In this document: positions 1 through 9,561 of the stretch, in pieces
Numbering within the stretch: the stretch's first letter is position 1
Layout of the letters: each line of letters starts with the position of its first letter
Assembly (NCBI GenBank): GCA_008931825.1
Contig: QXVZ01010673.1
Span: forward strand, 1-24,938
Reading direction: 5' to 3'
From: Phallusia fumigata
Lineage: Eukaryota; Chordata; Ascidiacea; Phlebobranchia; Ascidiidae
Length of the DNA: 24,938 bases
Translations under genes and position numbers: made by a program
The notes under the pieces: generated by a model
Databases searched by the model: none
What the model was told of the DNA's origin: nothing
Seen by the model: the letters and a program-made list of their open reading frames with translations, nothing else

Positions 1-202
1 AATCCGTATTTAACCCTTGGGCAGCCAAGGGCAAAAATATCTGGGGGTTTTCGTTTGCTGTGCATCGCACAACAACCGCAACAGCAGGACAAGCCAGATA
101 AGCACTTTTTGTGACAATAATTAATTTCATGCATAGGTGCTCGAGAATTTCAAAATTACTAAAACACTCATATCTGTCTTTCGGGAGGAAAAGCAGTTGC
201 CC

Positions 203-262
203 ATTGAGTAGAACCCTCAACCTTGCGAGTACAAGGCGATCGTTCTAACCTCTCGGCGACTT
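203..262 (-). repeat. tRNA-derived element (SINE head or tRNA pseudogene), copy 1
   Basis: Read on the minus strand, the segment has a box A-like GCCGAGAGGTTAG (257-245) and a box B-like GGGTTCTACTC (215-205) at tRNA-like spacing. Between them is a possible anticodon-arm hairpin, CCTTG...CAAGG. The core CCTTGTnCTCGCAAGGTTGnGGGTTCTA is shared with a second element at 545-608. The anticodon hairpin closes on six loop bases rather than seven, and box B has TTCTA instead of TTCGA, so a functional tRNA is unlikely. A tRNA-derived SINE or a decayed tRNA copy fits better. Confidence 0.5.
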
Positions 263-544
263 TATTAAATCATGAATCCCTTTTCGGGTTTGCGTGAAAG
301 CGTTTCGGACAAGAGCGGCATCAAGCAAGGGATTGGTTCTAAACCAATTACAGAGGCACGTCCGTTACGTCGACGTATGTCCAAGCTTCAAGGCAGGCGC
401 TTACCTAAATAGTGTTAGGCGACCATATTCAGACCCATAAAACCCTTGAAAATCCTCTTTAGAGACGTACATCGATAGGTTCGGATACTGGGCTAAAGCA
501 ATGCCGCATAGGTTTCTTGCTCAGGAAAAGACAAGCGACCGATA

Positions 545-608
545 CAGGATTAGAACCCACAACCTTGCGAGCACAAGGCAGTCGCGCTGATCACTCGGCC
601 ATCTTGGT
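545..608 (-). repeat. tRNA-derived element, copy 2
   Basis: The minus strand shows box A TGGCCGAGTGATC (601-589) and box B GGGTTCTAATCC (558-547), with the same six-base-loop hairpin CCTTG-TGCTCG-CAAGG as copy 1. No convincing seven-base acceptor stem closes around it. It is best read as a polymerase III-type SINE head or tRNA pseudogene. Two related copies within 400 bases favour a mobile family. Confidence 0.5.
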
Positions 609-947
609 GGCTTATTCTAATAACAGCACAGATTACCAAACAAATAATTCACATCGAGTTATCTGTAAACTTGCATTGGTAAGGAACATACCTAGAGCAC
701 AGCAACACACAATCCAAGAAATTAACACCAGATCTTCCACTGTAACCTAAAAATTTGTTCTGGGCTATATTTGCGCCATACACCACCTAGCGACACAATT
801 TTGTTACGCAGCCTGGCCGTGATTTTTATGCACTGATACGTTAATAACTGCCTCAAACCACCTCGCTTTGAAATAAACGTTGTGGAACGCCTGGAACGCC
901 GCAGAGAAGTCGAATTGAAACTCGATACCTTCTTATACTTTTTGCTC

Positions 948-1400
948 GAAACATAAATATTCTGGATATGTTGAGTGAAGTCTGCCAGGGAAGGTTTCAA
1001 GAATGCACCGGGGAGGGGGGGGGACTTTCATTGATGTTTTTTTGCTATCGAAGCGGGGGATGTTGCAGCTAAACTGATTTGAGTAATTTTCATTGTTTAC
1101 CCCTTTTTTAACATGTTTTATTGCGTACTCTGACGGTTGGTATGATCAGTAATATTTTGCCAGTTGTTTCATCCATCTTTCTTTTGCCGCCACAATTACA
1201 ACAGCGTTTTTCGAAATATAGAAACTGTTTTACACACAAGTACTGGCTTAATTGTACCTTCTAATTGCGACGGCAAAAAAACAGCACATATTCGAAACAA
1301 AAATCTTTACGACATATTGAGTGAATTCTGCAACGGAAAGTTTCAAGAAAGCGCGGGGGTAGGGGGCTGAAACCCCATTAGGTGTTTTTTGTAGTAGAAA
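948..1400. repeat. diverged direct repeat pair (948-1056 and 1293-1400)
   Basis: Two segments about 345 bases apart share the order: CGAAACA-AAAT, ATTGAGTGAA-TCTGC, GGAA-GTTTCAAGAA, a G-rich run, then TTTTTTTG. Indels and substitutions are many, so this is an old repeat. No protein or RNA function is visible; a transposable-element remnant or old local duplication is likely. Confidence 0.4.
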
Positions 1401-1734
1401 CTGCTCAGACTCCTTGCAGGGTTACTGCACAGCGGAAGCAGCTATTAGGTCATTATTTGCAGGATCTACAAAATTGCTGGAAATGAAATTTGTTTGTGTT
1501 TTTCTCGAGCTCAATTTCCATGTTCCAGGCGTTTAACTCGGACCTAAAGATCTCATGTTAAAATTAGAATTACAAAACAAACAGTATCTTCCGAGATTAA
1601 ACCTATACTTAGCACAGGGAGTTGCCCAACCTCAATACAAGAACATGTTGTTGTTGCCAAACCACAACTCCCTGAGGACAATACAGCTGCGCACGCCCAT
1701 TAAGGCTGCAAGTTTAAAGTCCTGTGAACGCTGC
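1057..1734. other. intergenic stretch without a supported gene
   Basis: Apart from the second repeat arm at 1293-1400, I see no recognisable gene. An open frame can be extended upstream of the peptide gene's start (from 1555), but it lacks a signal peptide at its start and would place the real signal peptide inside the protein. It is more likely 5' flank or a non-coding upstream exon. Confidence 0.3.
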
Positions 1735-1743
1735 GGAAATCCC
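1735..1743 (+). promoter_or_regulatory. kappaB-like motif upstream of the peptide gene
   Basis: GGAAATCCC fits the Rel/NF-kappaB pattern GGRNNYYCC and lies about 70 bases before the ATG of the peptide gene. Rel sites are common at immune peptide genes, which makes it suggestive, but a nine-base match alone is weak. Confidence 0.3.
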
Positions 1744-1789
1744 AGAAGCTTGCATGGACCTCAGAGGCTGGTCTCCTGTATAACAACTT

Positions 1790-1804
1790 TATTCGTATTT
1801 GCAG
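1790..1804 (+). other. 3' splice acceptor just before the peptide gene ATG
   Basis: The T-rich sequence TTTATTCGTATTTGCAG ends in a good AG acceptor at 1804, only eight bases before the ATG at 1813. This means the coding exon probably begins at 1805, either after a 5' UTR intron or as a trans-splice acceptor for the spliced leader. It also argues against translation from the upstream open frame. Confidence 0.5.
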
Positions 1805-1812
1805 GTATAACA

Positions 1813-3364
1813 ATGAACAAATTAATAGTGTTTGCTGTTCTTTTTGCAATTCTGCTTGCTGTCGGCGCCCAACGTCCCTGGACACGACGCCATCATCGGC
1901 GCAACGTCAGACGCCGACGGTCTTTCTTGGCAGCTGCAAGAGCCGCACTTGCTAAGATCGCACCATTTGTAAAGAACAACCTCAGGCATGCTCCTAAACT
2001 TGCAAAGCTTTTGAGGTAAATAAACACAAGCGAAAATTCAATAAAATTAAATTTGGAACCAATGAAACGCCCTACCCTTTTGGTATCGACTTTTTGTCTT
2101 GAGTTAAACTCTTTCGTTTTTTGATAAGTGGTACATGTAACTTATTTTTTACTCGCTATTTACAGAGGCCGCAAAGTGAGCGATATTTCCGATAACGGTA
2201 AGTACTAATCGTGAACTTGTATATGTTGTACTTAACTTTGTTGCCACAATGTGCCAGCCTTGGTCAAGTCATTTGTTAGTAACTTAGGATTTGAAAAAAG
2301 CTACTACAGTGGCCGGCAACCTACAATAAACGTATTCTGTGTTTCTCTGTACACGGAGATAATCTGATCAAAATACCCGCAAGATTTAACAACATCACGA
2401 AAAATTACGAATTTCTAAGTGGAAAATTAATACGGCCCACTGAGACCTGCTGATATTGGTTTTGGGCCGCGGCTTGGGAAGTGTTGCCGACCCCTGGTCT
2501 ACGGTTCACGTTTAGCCATCATAAGTACAACACATTAAGGCGTTCAAAACACACTTACGATTTGCTACGACCATTGTCTAATCCAGTCCTTTGCAACCTT
2601 TTCTCACTTAGTCTACGTCACACTTTTTAACATTGAAATTTCGGCGACACACCTCAACATGCGTTTTGCGCCAGGAAAGCCTTTTGAAGTTTAAATTTTT
2701 TACTATGGCGTTATAAAACAACAGTCTAACTACAATTTGGACAATCGAATTGCCCACTTGTTGTCTAATGTTCAAATTGGCCTGGGAGAAAGTATTTATG
2801 TTTCCTAAAAAAGTTTGGAAAGCTGGAAACTTCTTGGTCAGGCCTACGCAACTAAGCACAGCACAAAACTACATTAGAAAACAAATTCAGTGGCCGTATG
2901 CTACTGTACTATACAGTTTATACGCGCATGTATACTGCACAGTTTATATTCACGCAGGACCGCACACAGTTAAAATATATGTAATATCCCAAACTTTTTA
3001 TTACACTACGTGTCGAACGTTTGCTGGTATACGTTTTTGTGTGATGTAAAAAAAATTTAAGACGTCTTGTGGGACATAATTCAAAGCTTTCGATCAAAAG
3101 CGGGCCTAGACTATATGTTGTGCAGGCCTAGACTAGCTGCTGAAGAATTTCGCAACTGATGAATGCACCAAGCTCGTTTCGAACCCTCTTTGGGCATACT
3201 AACAACTTAACAAACGCAATATTACTTGCTCATGTTCATCATTCTCCTTTTTTCGTTTAGAATTGGAAATGTTCGGAAATATTGACCCGGAATTCTCCCA
3301 GATGATGAACGACCTCAATATAGATGACGGATTTTCCAACTTCTTTTCGCAAAATAACCGTTAG
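1813..3364 (+). CDS. cationic antimicrobial peptide precursor (signal peptide, basic peptide, acidic tail)
   Basis: Three coding exons are read: 1813-2015, 2166-2197 and 3261-3364, all GT/AG, phases 2 and 1, giving 112 residues. Residues 1-19 (MNKLIVFAVLFAILLAVGA) are a clear signal peptide. Residues 20-68 hold 16 Lys/Arg and no acid: an Arg-rich part ending in RRRR, a furin-type site, then an Ala/Leu/Lys stretch that can form an amphipathic helix. Exon 2 follows with GRK, a standard cleavage and C-terminal amidation signal. Exon 3 encodes an acidic tail with IDPEFSQMMNDLNIDD. This layout is that of the Ciona haemocyte peptide precursors (Ci-MAM/Ci-PAP type), in which the acidic extension is thought to neutralise the peptide until processing. 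The product is probably secreted or stored in granules. I assign the family from layout, not from residue identity; which member it is, I cannot say. Confidence 0.75.
2307..2496. mobile_element. hAT-like miniature inverted-repeat element in peptide gene intron 2
   Basis: The left end CAGTGGCCGGCAAC and the inverted right end CAGGGGTCGGCAAC match at 12 of 14 positions, with the CAG...CTG ends typical of hAT elements. The flanks AGCTACTA and GTCTACGG share the central CTAC, as expected for a decayed 8-bp target duplication. At 190 bp it has no coding capacity and must be non-autonomous. Confidence 0.5.
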
Positions 3365-3597
3365 CGCTCTCCCGCTGCTGCAAATTGTTGCAACACTTGT
3401 AAATATGACAGGTCTAATACAACCGAAAAGCCCTGGTGTTTGCCACATTTTACAACTTCTGCTTATGCATGTTTTTTTAGGTTTCAAAAAAACACAGGAA
3501 ACAATTTTTCATGCCTCTCTGACAATGTTTGTAATGCTGCCTCACTTGCCTGATTTTTTTATCGTTTACTAAGTTTTTCACTAACGTGTTTATATGT

Positions 3598-3603
3598 AAT
3601 AAA
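3598..3603 (+). terminator. polyadenylation signal AATAAA after the first acidic exon
   Basis: AATAAA lies 234 bases after the stop codon at 3362-3364, followed by T-rich and GT-containing sequence. It implies that a transcript can end before the second exon pair, which supports a separate gene or an alternative last exon for 3802-4499. Confidence 0.55.
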
Positions 3604-3753
3604 GATACTAACTTCTTTACATTTACTTTGTTAGTCAAACGTAAAAGGGTGCAGATGAGAAATTTATTAAAAACAAGGGCGCGTTGTAACAGTTAAACAT
3701 AACCAAACTTGTAAACTCACCTGCAATAATTTATTTGATGTCTAAGCAACCAA

Positions 3754-3754
3754 N
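3754..3754. other. assembly gap (single N) inside the peptide locus
   Basis: A lone N followed by an A run marks a probable contig join of unknown true length. It falls exactly where a first exon of the second peptide gene would be expected, so that exon may have been lost here. Confidence 0.6.
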
Positions 3755-3801
3755 AAAAAAAAGGTTGTTCAAGAAGTTTTACCATGTCTTGTATCTCGCA
3801 G

Positions 3802-4499
3802 GGATCGGGATTTGGAAGACCTTTCTGATGAAGGTAAGATTTAACCGTAACCGAACGTTCACGAACAAATGCATTAAAAGGCCAAACCGCACTATATGGG
3901 TTCATGCGACTGATTATCGCAATGAAACACATCGTACATTTGTAATAACGCTAAAGGCAAAACATTTTATGATAGGGCTAACTATTAAATGGACTTTTGT
4001 AGAACGAAAATTTTAACCACGTTATCGCACTATGACGAAACAGAGGGTGTTTTCAAAACTAGTATTTCAAATTGAATAGCAGTGTGACTTCCAAATGTTA
4101 CCAAGCGGACGACTTGATTGGGTGCCACAGGCCGTATCTGTGGCACGCCTCTGGACTGCACTCTGCACTGCTACAAATTACGCTTTGGTTAATGCAATGC
4201 ACAGATTAAAGAAAACACCTATCATATACTTAAGTACACTCACCTGTGTCACAACCTGCAAACATTCACATGGATCTTTATTTTCCTATTATTTTTACAA
4301 CTAATCCGTTGCTTGTTGATCAGAATTTGCGCAGTTGCAGCAACTAGATCCTGACTTCAACCAGCTGCTGGACGAACTCAATATAGAAGATGAGCTGGAC
4401 GAAAACATGGATGAGCCAGAGGAAACTTTGGATGAGCAAAACTTAAATCTTCTGGCTGAGGAGCTGAATCCGGAAGCCATCGAGCAAAATGATCGTTAA
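3802..4499 (+). CDS. second set of peptide-precursor 3' exons (partial paralogue or alternative exons)
   Basis: Exon 2' (3802-3833, again exactly 32 nt) and exon 3' (4324-4499, stop TAA) repeat the phases of the first pair. Exon 2' encodes DRDLEDLSD and lacks the GRK signal of its counterpart. Exon 3' encodes a longer acidic tail with LDPDFNQLLDELNIEDE, clearly related to IDPEFSQMMNDLNIDD, and has about 21 Asp/Glu in 58 residues. No matching signal-peptide/basic exon is visible between 3364 and 3802. Either it lies in the gap at 3754, making this a tandem paralogue, or these exons splice to the exon at 1813-2015. Joined that way the frame stays open and the precursor would be 136 residues. 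Confidence 0.6.
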
Positions 4500-4633
4500 A
4501 CCGGTACAACAAATTATAAATTGTGCTATTGGTAAATTTTGCCATTTACTAATAATTATTCTGTTCTATCAAAGGTTTCGTTGCCTTGGATGAGAATGAC
4601 GGACAAATTTGTTTTTATTTTTGTGTGGATATC

Positions 4634-4639
4634 AATAAA
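4634..4639 (+). terminator. polyadenylation signal AATAAA after the second acidic exon
   Basis: AATAAA lies 135 bases after the TAA at 4497-4499 and is followed by a strongly GT-rich stretch (TGTGATGTTTTGGGTGTTGG), the usual downstream element. It supports the second exon pair as a genuine transcript end. Confidence 0.6.
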
Positions 4640-4939
4640 ACAAAAGTATGTGATGTTTTGGGTGTTGGTTTTAGATTTAGTGGGAGGTTTAAGTAAAAAC
4701 GACAATGTCTGTTGCAAGTAAAGCGCATAGGAATTTATACAAATTGTAACACAAATAAAGTACAACTTTGGCAATACAGAATTCATATTTAAAGAGCAAA
4801 AAATAAATATCAAACAGAGGCATGGCCCGAAATATGTTTAGTAACCACTAGTCTAAATCGTTCGACCTGTCCACAGACAAAAATCTTGTTTGAGATTCGT
4901 ACTTAAGACATCTCGGTTTCAAAATTTGTAAAAACTACA

Positions 4940-5585
4940 ATGCACGAGGAATTGGTCTTAAACATAAAACCCAATCGGTATTCGTATTTGATATTGTCTC
5001 TGTGGTACGAATTTGGTAAAAAATTCCACCAAGCTTTCTTGACCAAAAGTAAACTCAAGCAGAGTCGCCTAAATTGTGGCACGTTTATTGTAACGCTTGC
5101 CTTCCACATTCAAAAAGGCACAAAATATACACAGGACACTAAAGATGAGGAGCCTTCGTTCCTACCGGTTGCCAATAGGGGGAAAATCGAAGAAAAAACT
5201 ACCAGCATTTGTATTGTATCAAAATACCAGCGTAAAACAGCCAAAGCTTTTTTTCCAATAGGACAGCTGTATGGTAAGTGCGGAATAAAACAAGCAAGTA
5301 ATCGTCGATTGCTTAATCAATTCTAATATTTGAAGTTTTAAACCTGAGATTGGGATGTGGAGATAGTCTGGCGCTAATGAACTTAATTAATAGCAGCGCT
5401 TTTGGTGAAAATAACGGTTCGTAGGTTGTGTCACAGTTTCGTGTGAGATACACGACATTTGGCCAAACCATTGCTACTTGTACATTTCAGCTGCTCAAGG
5501 CTTTGTCAAAGGGGGCATTTGGGTACGGTTTGAATTACGAGGTTTTCAAACTAAAGCGGTAAGCATAAGAACTTGCATACAATAA
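4940..5585 (+). CDS. unrecognised small gene candidate, two exons
   Basis: An open frame from the ATG at 4940 runs to a consensus donor ATG|GTAAGT after 5273. A pyrimidine-rich acceptor TACATTTCAG|CT ends at 5490, and the next exon continues in frame with AQGFVKGGIWVRFELRGFQ. It then either splices again at G|GTAAGC (after 5558) or reads on to TAA at 5583-5585, giving about 142 residues. The open frame before the donor is the longest in the window, and its codons (5135-5273) look coding. I recognise no domain. The true start is uncertain: CACAG at 5130-5134 could be an acceptor, leaving an exon 5135-5273. It ends convergent with tetraspanin A. The evidence is splice phase and codon appearance only. 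Confidence 0.35.
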
Positions 5586-5797
5586 GAAGCCTTAAACAAG
5601 AAACTGTTATGAGGAAAAACACACAGACAGCCTGACCGAGGGTTTAAACCAGATTCGCCGGCAAGGATGGTCATAGGCTAAGTTTAAACATAAATTAACG
5701 GTGCCGTCAGGGGGCACGAGTGATTGGCGAAGTTTAAATACTGGGAGGCACAAAAACATCTAGTATGAAATCAGTGTCTTTGTCTGGAAGACGCTTT

Positions 5798-8700
5798 TTA
5801 TGCTGGGTATCCTCCCTTCTTCTTCTTCTTGATGGAACAGCAGAGGCACATTGAAATGATGAGACCAATTACCTGTGTAAATTACAAGATCCGAATAGTT
5901 AAACCTACAGAAACGTTGCTATAACTAACCCGCAAAGAAATTTCCGTATAATGTACATGATAAGTGGGCATGCTTGCAAATACGACTTCGCACGTTGAAA
6001 ACGCGGTATCCTAGTGGTCCGTAAAGCAATTATATGCGGTCTCTACAAAGTATCTCTGACTCGATGATTTGTCGCGTGACTATTGATATGTTTTGAATGT
6101 AAGTTTTACGTACAGCGTTAAATGCGCCCTTTGTTATTCCAATTTGCAATGCTGGTTTTTTAATTTTAAAGAAGTAGATTAATTTTTAAAGAAACCGCGA
6201 TTCATCAAAACAAATACGGATGGACCGCTACTCAAATAATTTCAACAAGTTTGAAAACCACTGGTGTATCCCCAAAATGGTGAAAATAGATTAATCTGAC
6301 ATAAAATTAAGTCTAGCTTTACAGAATGGTTTCTGGCGTTAAATTCAGGTTTTAAATGAGCTGTTTATGACAACTTGTTGCGTGATTGTGAAATCATGAC
6401 GTCATCTTACCTGTGTGCAACCGATAACGAGGGCAACGATGCCAATGATTTGGAAATTGTCTTCGATAAAGTTGTAAGATGCCACTGAACAGGGCTGTGA
6501 AATAAAAGCAAATAAATTACGACTGATAAAAGAATGTGGAGTGACGGAGCCTAATGACATAACCAACAAATATTTTAATAGCCCAAGAGATGTTTAAAGA
6601 TACGTGAAAATATAAAATTGATGCAGTAGGACCACTATTTAACACCACTTTGTAAAACAAACAAACAGGTGCGGGAGGTTTAAACCATAGACAGATATCG
6701 GTTCAAACAAAAGATTTTTACCAAGGACGTTTTGTGTGCAAGTAAATTGGCAAACATCTAGTTCCTTGCTCCCAACCCCATTTTTTGGAAAATCTGAAGA
6801 TCTCAAGTCTTAAAATTGGTTACGTTTGGAACAGAAATCACCAAGTTTGAAAATAATTAACATCTGCCAGACAAAGTTATAAAAAAGCACCGACATTCCG
6901 CCAAAGGACTGAGAAGCAGACGAAATAGCTGCTTTCTGCTACTGCTTACCTGTCCATAAATATATACGGTGTCAGATGGGTTTGTGTTGGGATTCTGATC
7001 CATGGTACAGCCTGGAAATCTTGAAACTGGCACGCAGTTTGATATATTTTTTGCTGTGGCAGGGGCGCAGCCACAACCATAACTTCCACCACCAGCACCC
7101 ATCCAGTCACTACAGCCCCCGGTCCCCCCGCAACACTCCAGCTGTGAAATAACATTTAGGTCCTCAGCGACACGGAAAATAAAAACGTAGCAAAAAAACA
7201 AACTCAACAACACCAAGGGAGACCCGAACGCCTTAAATTACGATTCTAATATTTTTGGGGGGCAATAGGGGATAATATTACGTTTCCGTTTTGACATATC
7301 ACTTGTCCGAAACCCTAGCAGTCAAAAAAAGTTCGGCTAGTCAGTGGACAAAGTCGGTTCAGTTGCGCAAATATTGTGGAAAAACATTATCAAAAACTTA
7401 TCGCTTGGGGGCATTGTTTCCATTTTTTGAAATGCAGCTCTCTTATACGTTATTAGAGTTCTTTTTGGTGAAAACGTACGTTTTGTTCCATGGCAACGAG
7501 TGGGTTGTCCTCGTTCACGCTGTAATCCAAGCTGTCCATGGAGTCGTCGATTAGTGCTCCTAACTGTTACATAAATAGAAAAGTGATGTAGGGTATCCGA
7601 CAACCACAATAACACCGGAGTACTTACGTCAGGATACGTCACAAGAGCCCAGATTCCGATTCCGACCTCTAATCCGAGAATGACAATTAGGAAACCGAAA
7701 TACTAAAAACGATACAAGTGGAGTTAAATAGAGAGTAGCAGTGGTCCCCATTTTTTCGGCACCCTTTTGCAGAGACGTACGAATCGCGGCACCCATAGCA
7801 CTGTACATGGCAATTACAAAAAGAACATTATAAAGTAACCTGTCATTTTGTATTTTATTTATAAGGCACAAACTTCATTTTTGTTAGTTTTTTTGCAAGC
7901 ATTATTCACCGTCATACCTTGTGATACTTAACCTAATGGAAAAAGCAAATCTACTAAAAAACGGCATCCCTAAGCCCTGCGAACGGCGTTGGAAAACACT
8001 GGATTAGAGCATCACACATGTGTCCCAAGGCTTTTTAACCAAAGCATCTTTATGTAAAACTAAGCTCTTTATAAACCCAATTTAAAACAAGAGTTGGTTA
8101 TCAGTAAGAATGTTGCTTAGAATACTTACAGTTCCGAGTAAACAGGTACTTTCTTTGATTGCGCCGCAACAGCCGAAGAAACCGACGACCAGCATAATAC
8201 AGCCGGCAACAATCAGCACAATCGCACCTACACAAATAAAGTACTTATTGCTATGAGTAATATTGTAAAAAAAAACGGAACAAAATCAAAAGTATAGTTT
8301 CTGACCCAAGGTCTACTATTGGTTTCGGCTGTGGTTTTAGGATCTGGTCAATGTTGCAATTTTTGTTACAGCTGCCTATCTGGTTATTTTCTGTTCGATC
8401 GAAATATTAGAAATTTGGTACTGTAAATTTTGTTCGTGTCCATTCGCTAGATGCTGCCAACAAAATCTGTTCAAGTCACTTTCTCCCACCTGCATAGTAA
8501 AATTCTAACCCTGCCACTTCAACAGTGTTCGCCACATTTGGATCGACGTTCAGCCAGATTCCCACTCCGAGAATTCCGGCGCCGGCAAGCTATAGAAATA
8601 TTAACATTTCAATGTAAGCAAGAAATTTAAAACCGAAAACTAGGAAGTTGCCAACGTGGGAAATAGTTTTCCAATTTAAAATTTACGAAGTTAAACAACA

Positions 8701-8859
8701 ACGGTAAAACTGTCATTTTGCTACTGACTCAGAGTATAAGCATTTTTCAACAAAGTTAAAGTTAAAATTTACAAAATAAAACAACAGCTTTTTCTGTAAA
8801 CTTACCCAGAACACGAAGTTGAATGCGAAGAAGAAATATTTTGCGAGTGAATAGCACAT
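5798..8859 (-). CDS. tetraspanin A, complete, eight coding exons
   Basis: Exons on the minus strand: 8859-8806, 8589-8490, 8227-8130, 7702-7628, 7563-7480, 7141-6950, 6494-6411 and 5872-5798, all GT/AG and in frame, 253 residues. The start MCYSLAKYFFFAFNFVFW is the tetraspanin N-terminus with a juxtamembrane Cys and the TM1 Asn. TM1 continues as LAGAGILGVGIW. TM2 ends in GFFGCCGAIKES, and TM3 contains the conserved Glu (GLEVGIGIW). The large loop has LECCG (the CCG hallmark), eight cysteines in all and one sequon (NIS). TM4 is FQIIGIVALVIG, followed by Cys-rich CLCC (likely palmitoylated) and a tail of five lysines. Tetraspanins organise membrane microdomains with integrins and other partners. 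The N-terminal half recalls the CD9/CD81 group; the loop does not let me name an orthologue. Confidence 0.9.
7739..7812. mobile_element. possible hAT-like element end in tetraspanin A intron 3
   Basis: CAGTGGTCCCCATTTTTTCGGCACCC resembles hAT-type termini and the CAGTGG end at 2307. I could not find a convincing partner end nearby, so this may be a solo remnant or chance. The right limit is arbitrary. Confidence 0.2.
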
Positions 8860-9561
8860 CGTGAATACAGTTTTTGCACAAAATATCTATTGTTGAAAAA
8901 AACCTGTATTAAAAAAAAAACGAAACTAAATATACGCATGTGGGTTCTGGTGCCTTTGAACTACACAACTAGGTGTTGCACAATGTGCCCAAGTGCCCGC
9001 TTGGAAATGCACTGACTCACTAAGTGCGACACCCTAGTGCTGCCGATAAACCTTTTTGACTCATCCGGTAAGTGGCGCTATAGAAACATAATATCGACTG
9101 TGTCTGCGGTGGCTAAATTTAAAAAAATCCTAAAAGGTAAGTAAAGTATGCAAAATGTTTGTGAAACGACCCCGAATTCAAGCCGCATCGACATGTCTAC
9201 GGGTATAAAAGGTAAAAAGCATCAATTTGACTTTTGTCGTTTAAGCGTTTGGCGAAATGATCCACAAAACGAGAACGGTTGGGCTTTTTCAGGTTTATCA
9301 CCAGATTTTGTTTTATTTGCGCCTAATCCCAATATCCCTTGATCCAACTACTGTCATGTATCATCCAATATTAGACTTTTTAAGGCTATTTTTATCTCAT
9401 GTTGACTGTTCACCTCATATTAAATAACGACCTCTGTTCTTCTGTGGAACAGCGATTTTTAGTATCTCTTAAACCTTTCCACGTCACCTATTACGATTCT
9501 GTAATTTTATTATTAGTGAGCATGTAGCGCGCAGTTGTTTTCAACTGTAAAAAGTGCAGAT

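Noticed and set aside
545-608. functional tRNA gene
   Set aside because: The anticodon loop is the wrong size and no acceptor stem closes.
1555-2019. 154-codon open frame containing the peptide exon
   Set aside because: The upstream part lacks coding character, the real signal peptide starts at 1813, an acceptor lies at 1804, and the 3' end runs into a splice donor at 2016.
2750-3049. 99-codon open frame inside peptide gene intron 2
   Set aside because: No domain or splice context; it contains repeated TATAC and CAGTTTATA motifs and overlaps a minus-strand frame, as expected of chance in AT-rich DNA.
6397-6404. full CRE palindrome TGACGTCA as a regulatory site of tetraspanin A
   Set aside because: It lies in intron 7, just downstream of the exon 7 donor and far from any start; probably incidental.
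6950-7141. assignment of tetraspanin A to the ADAM10-binding eight-cysteine group
   Set aside because: The loop has eight cysteines but lacks the adjacent Cys-Cys pair and spacing I expect for that group.
9148-9342. 64-codon open frame upstream of tetraspanin A
   Set aside because: The allelic copy near 11195 has small indels and stops that break the frame, so it is not under coding constraint.
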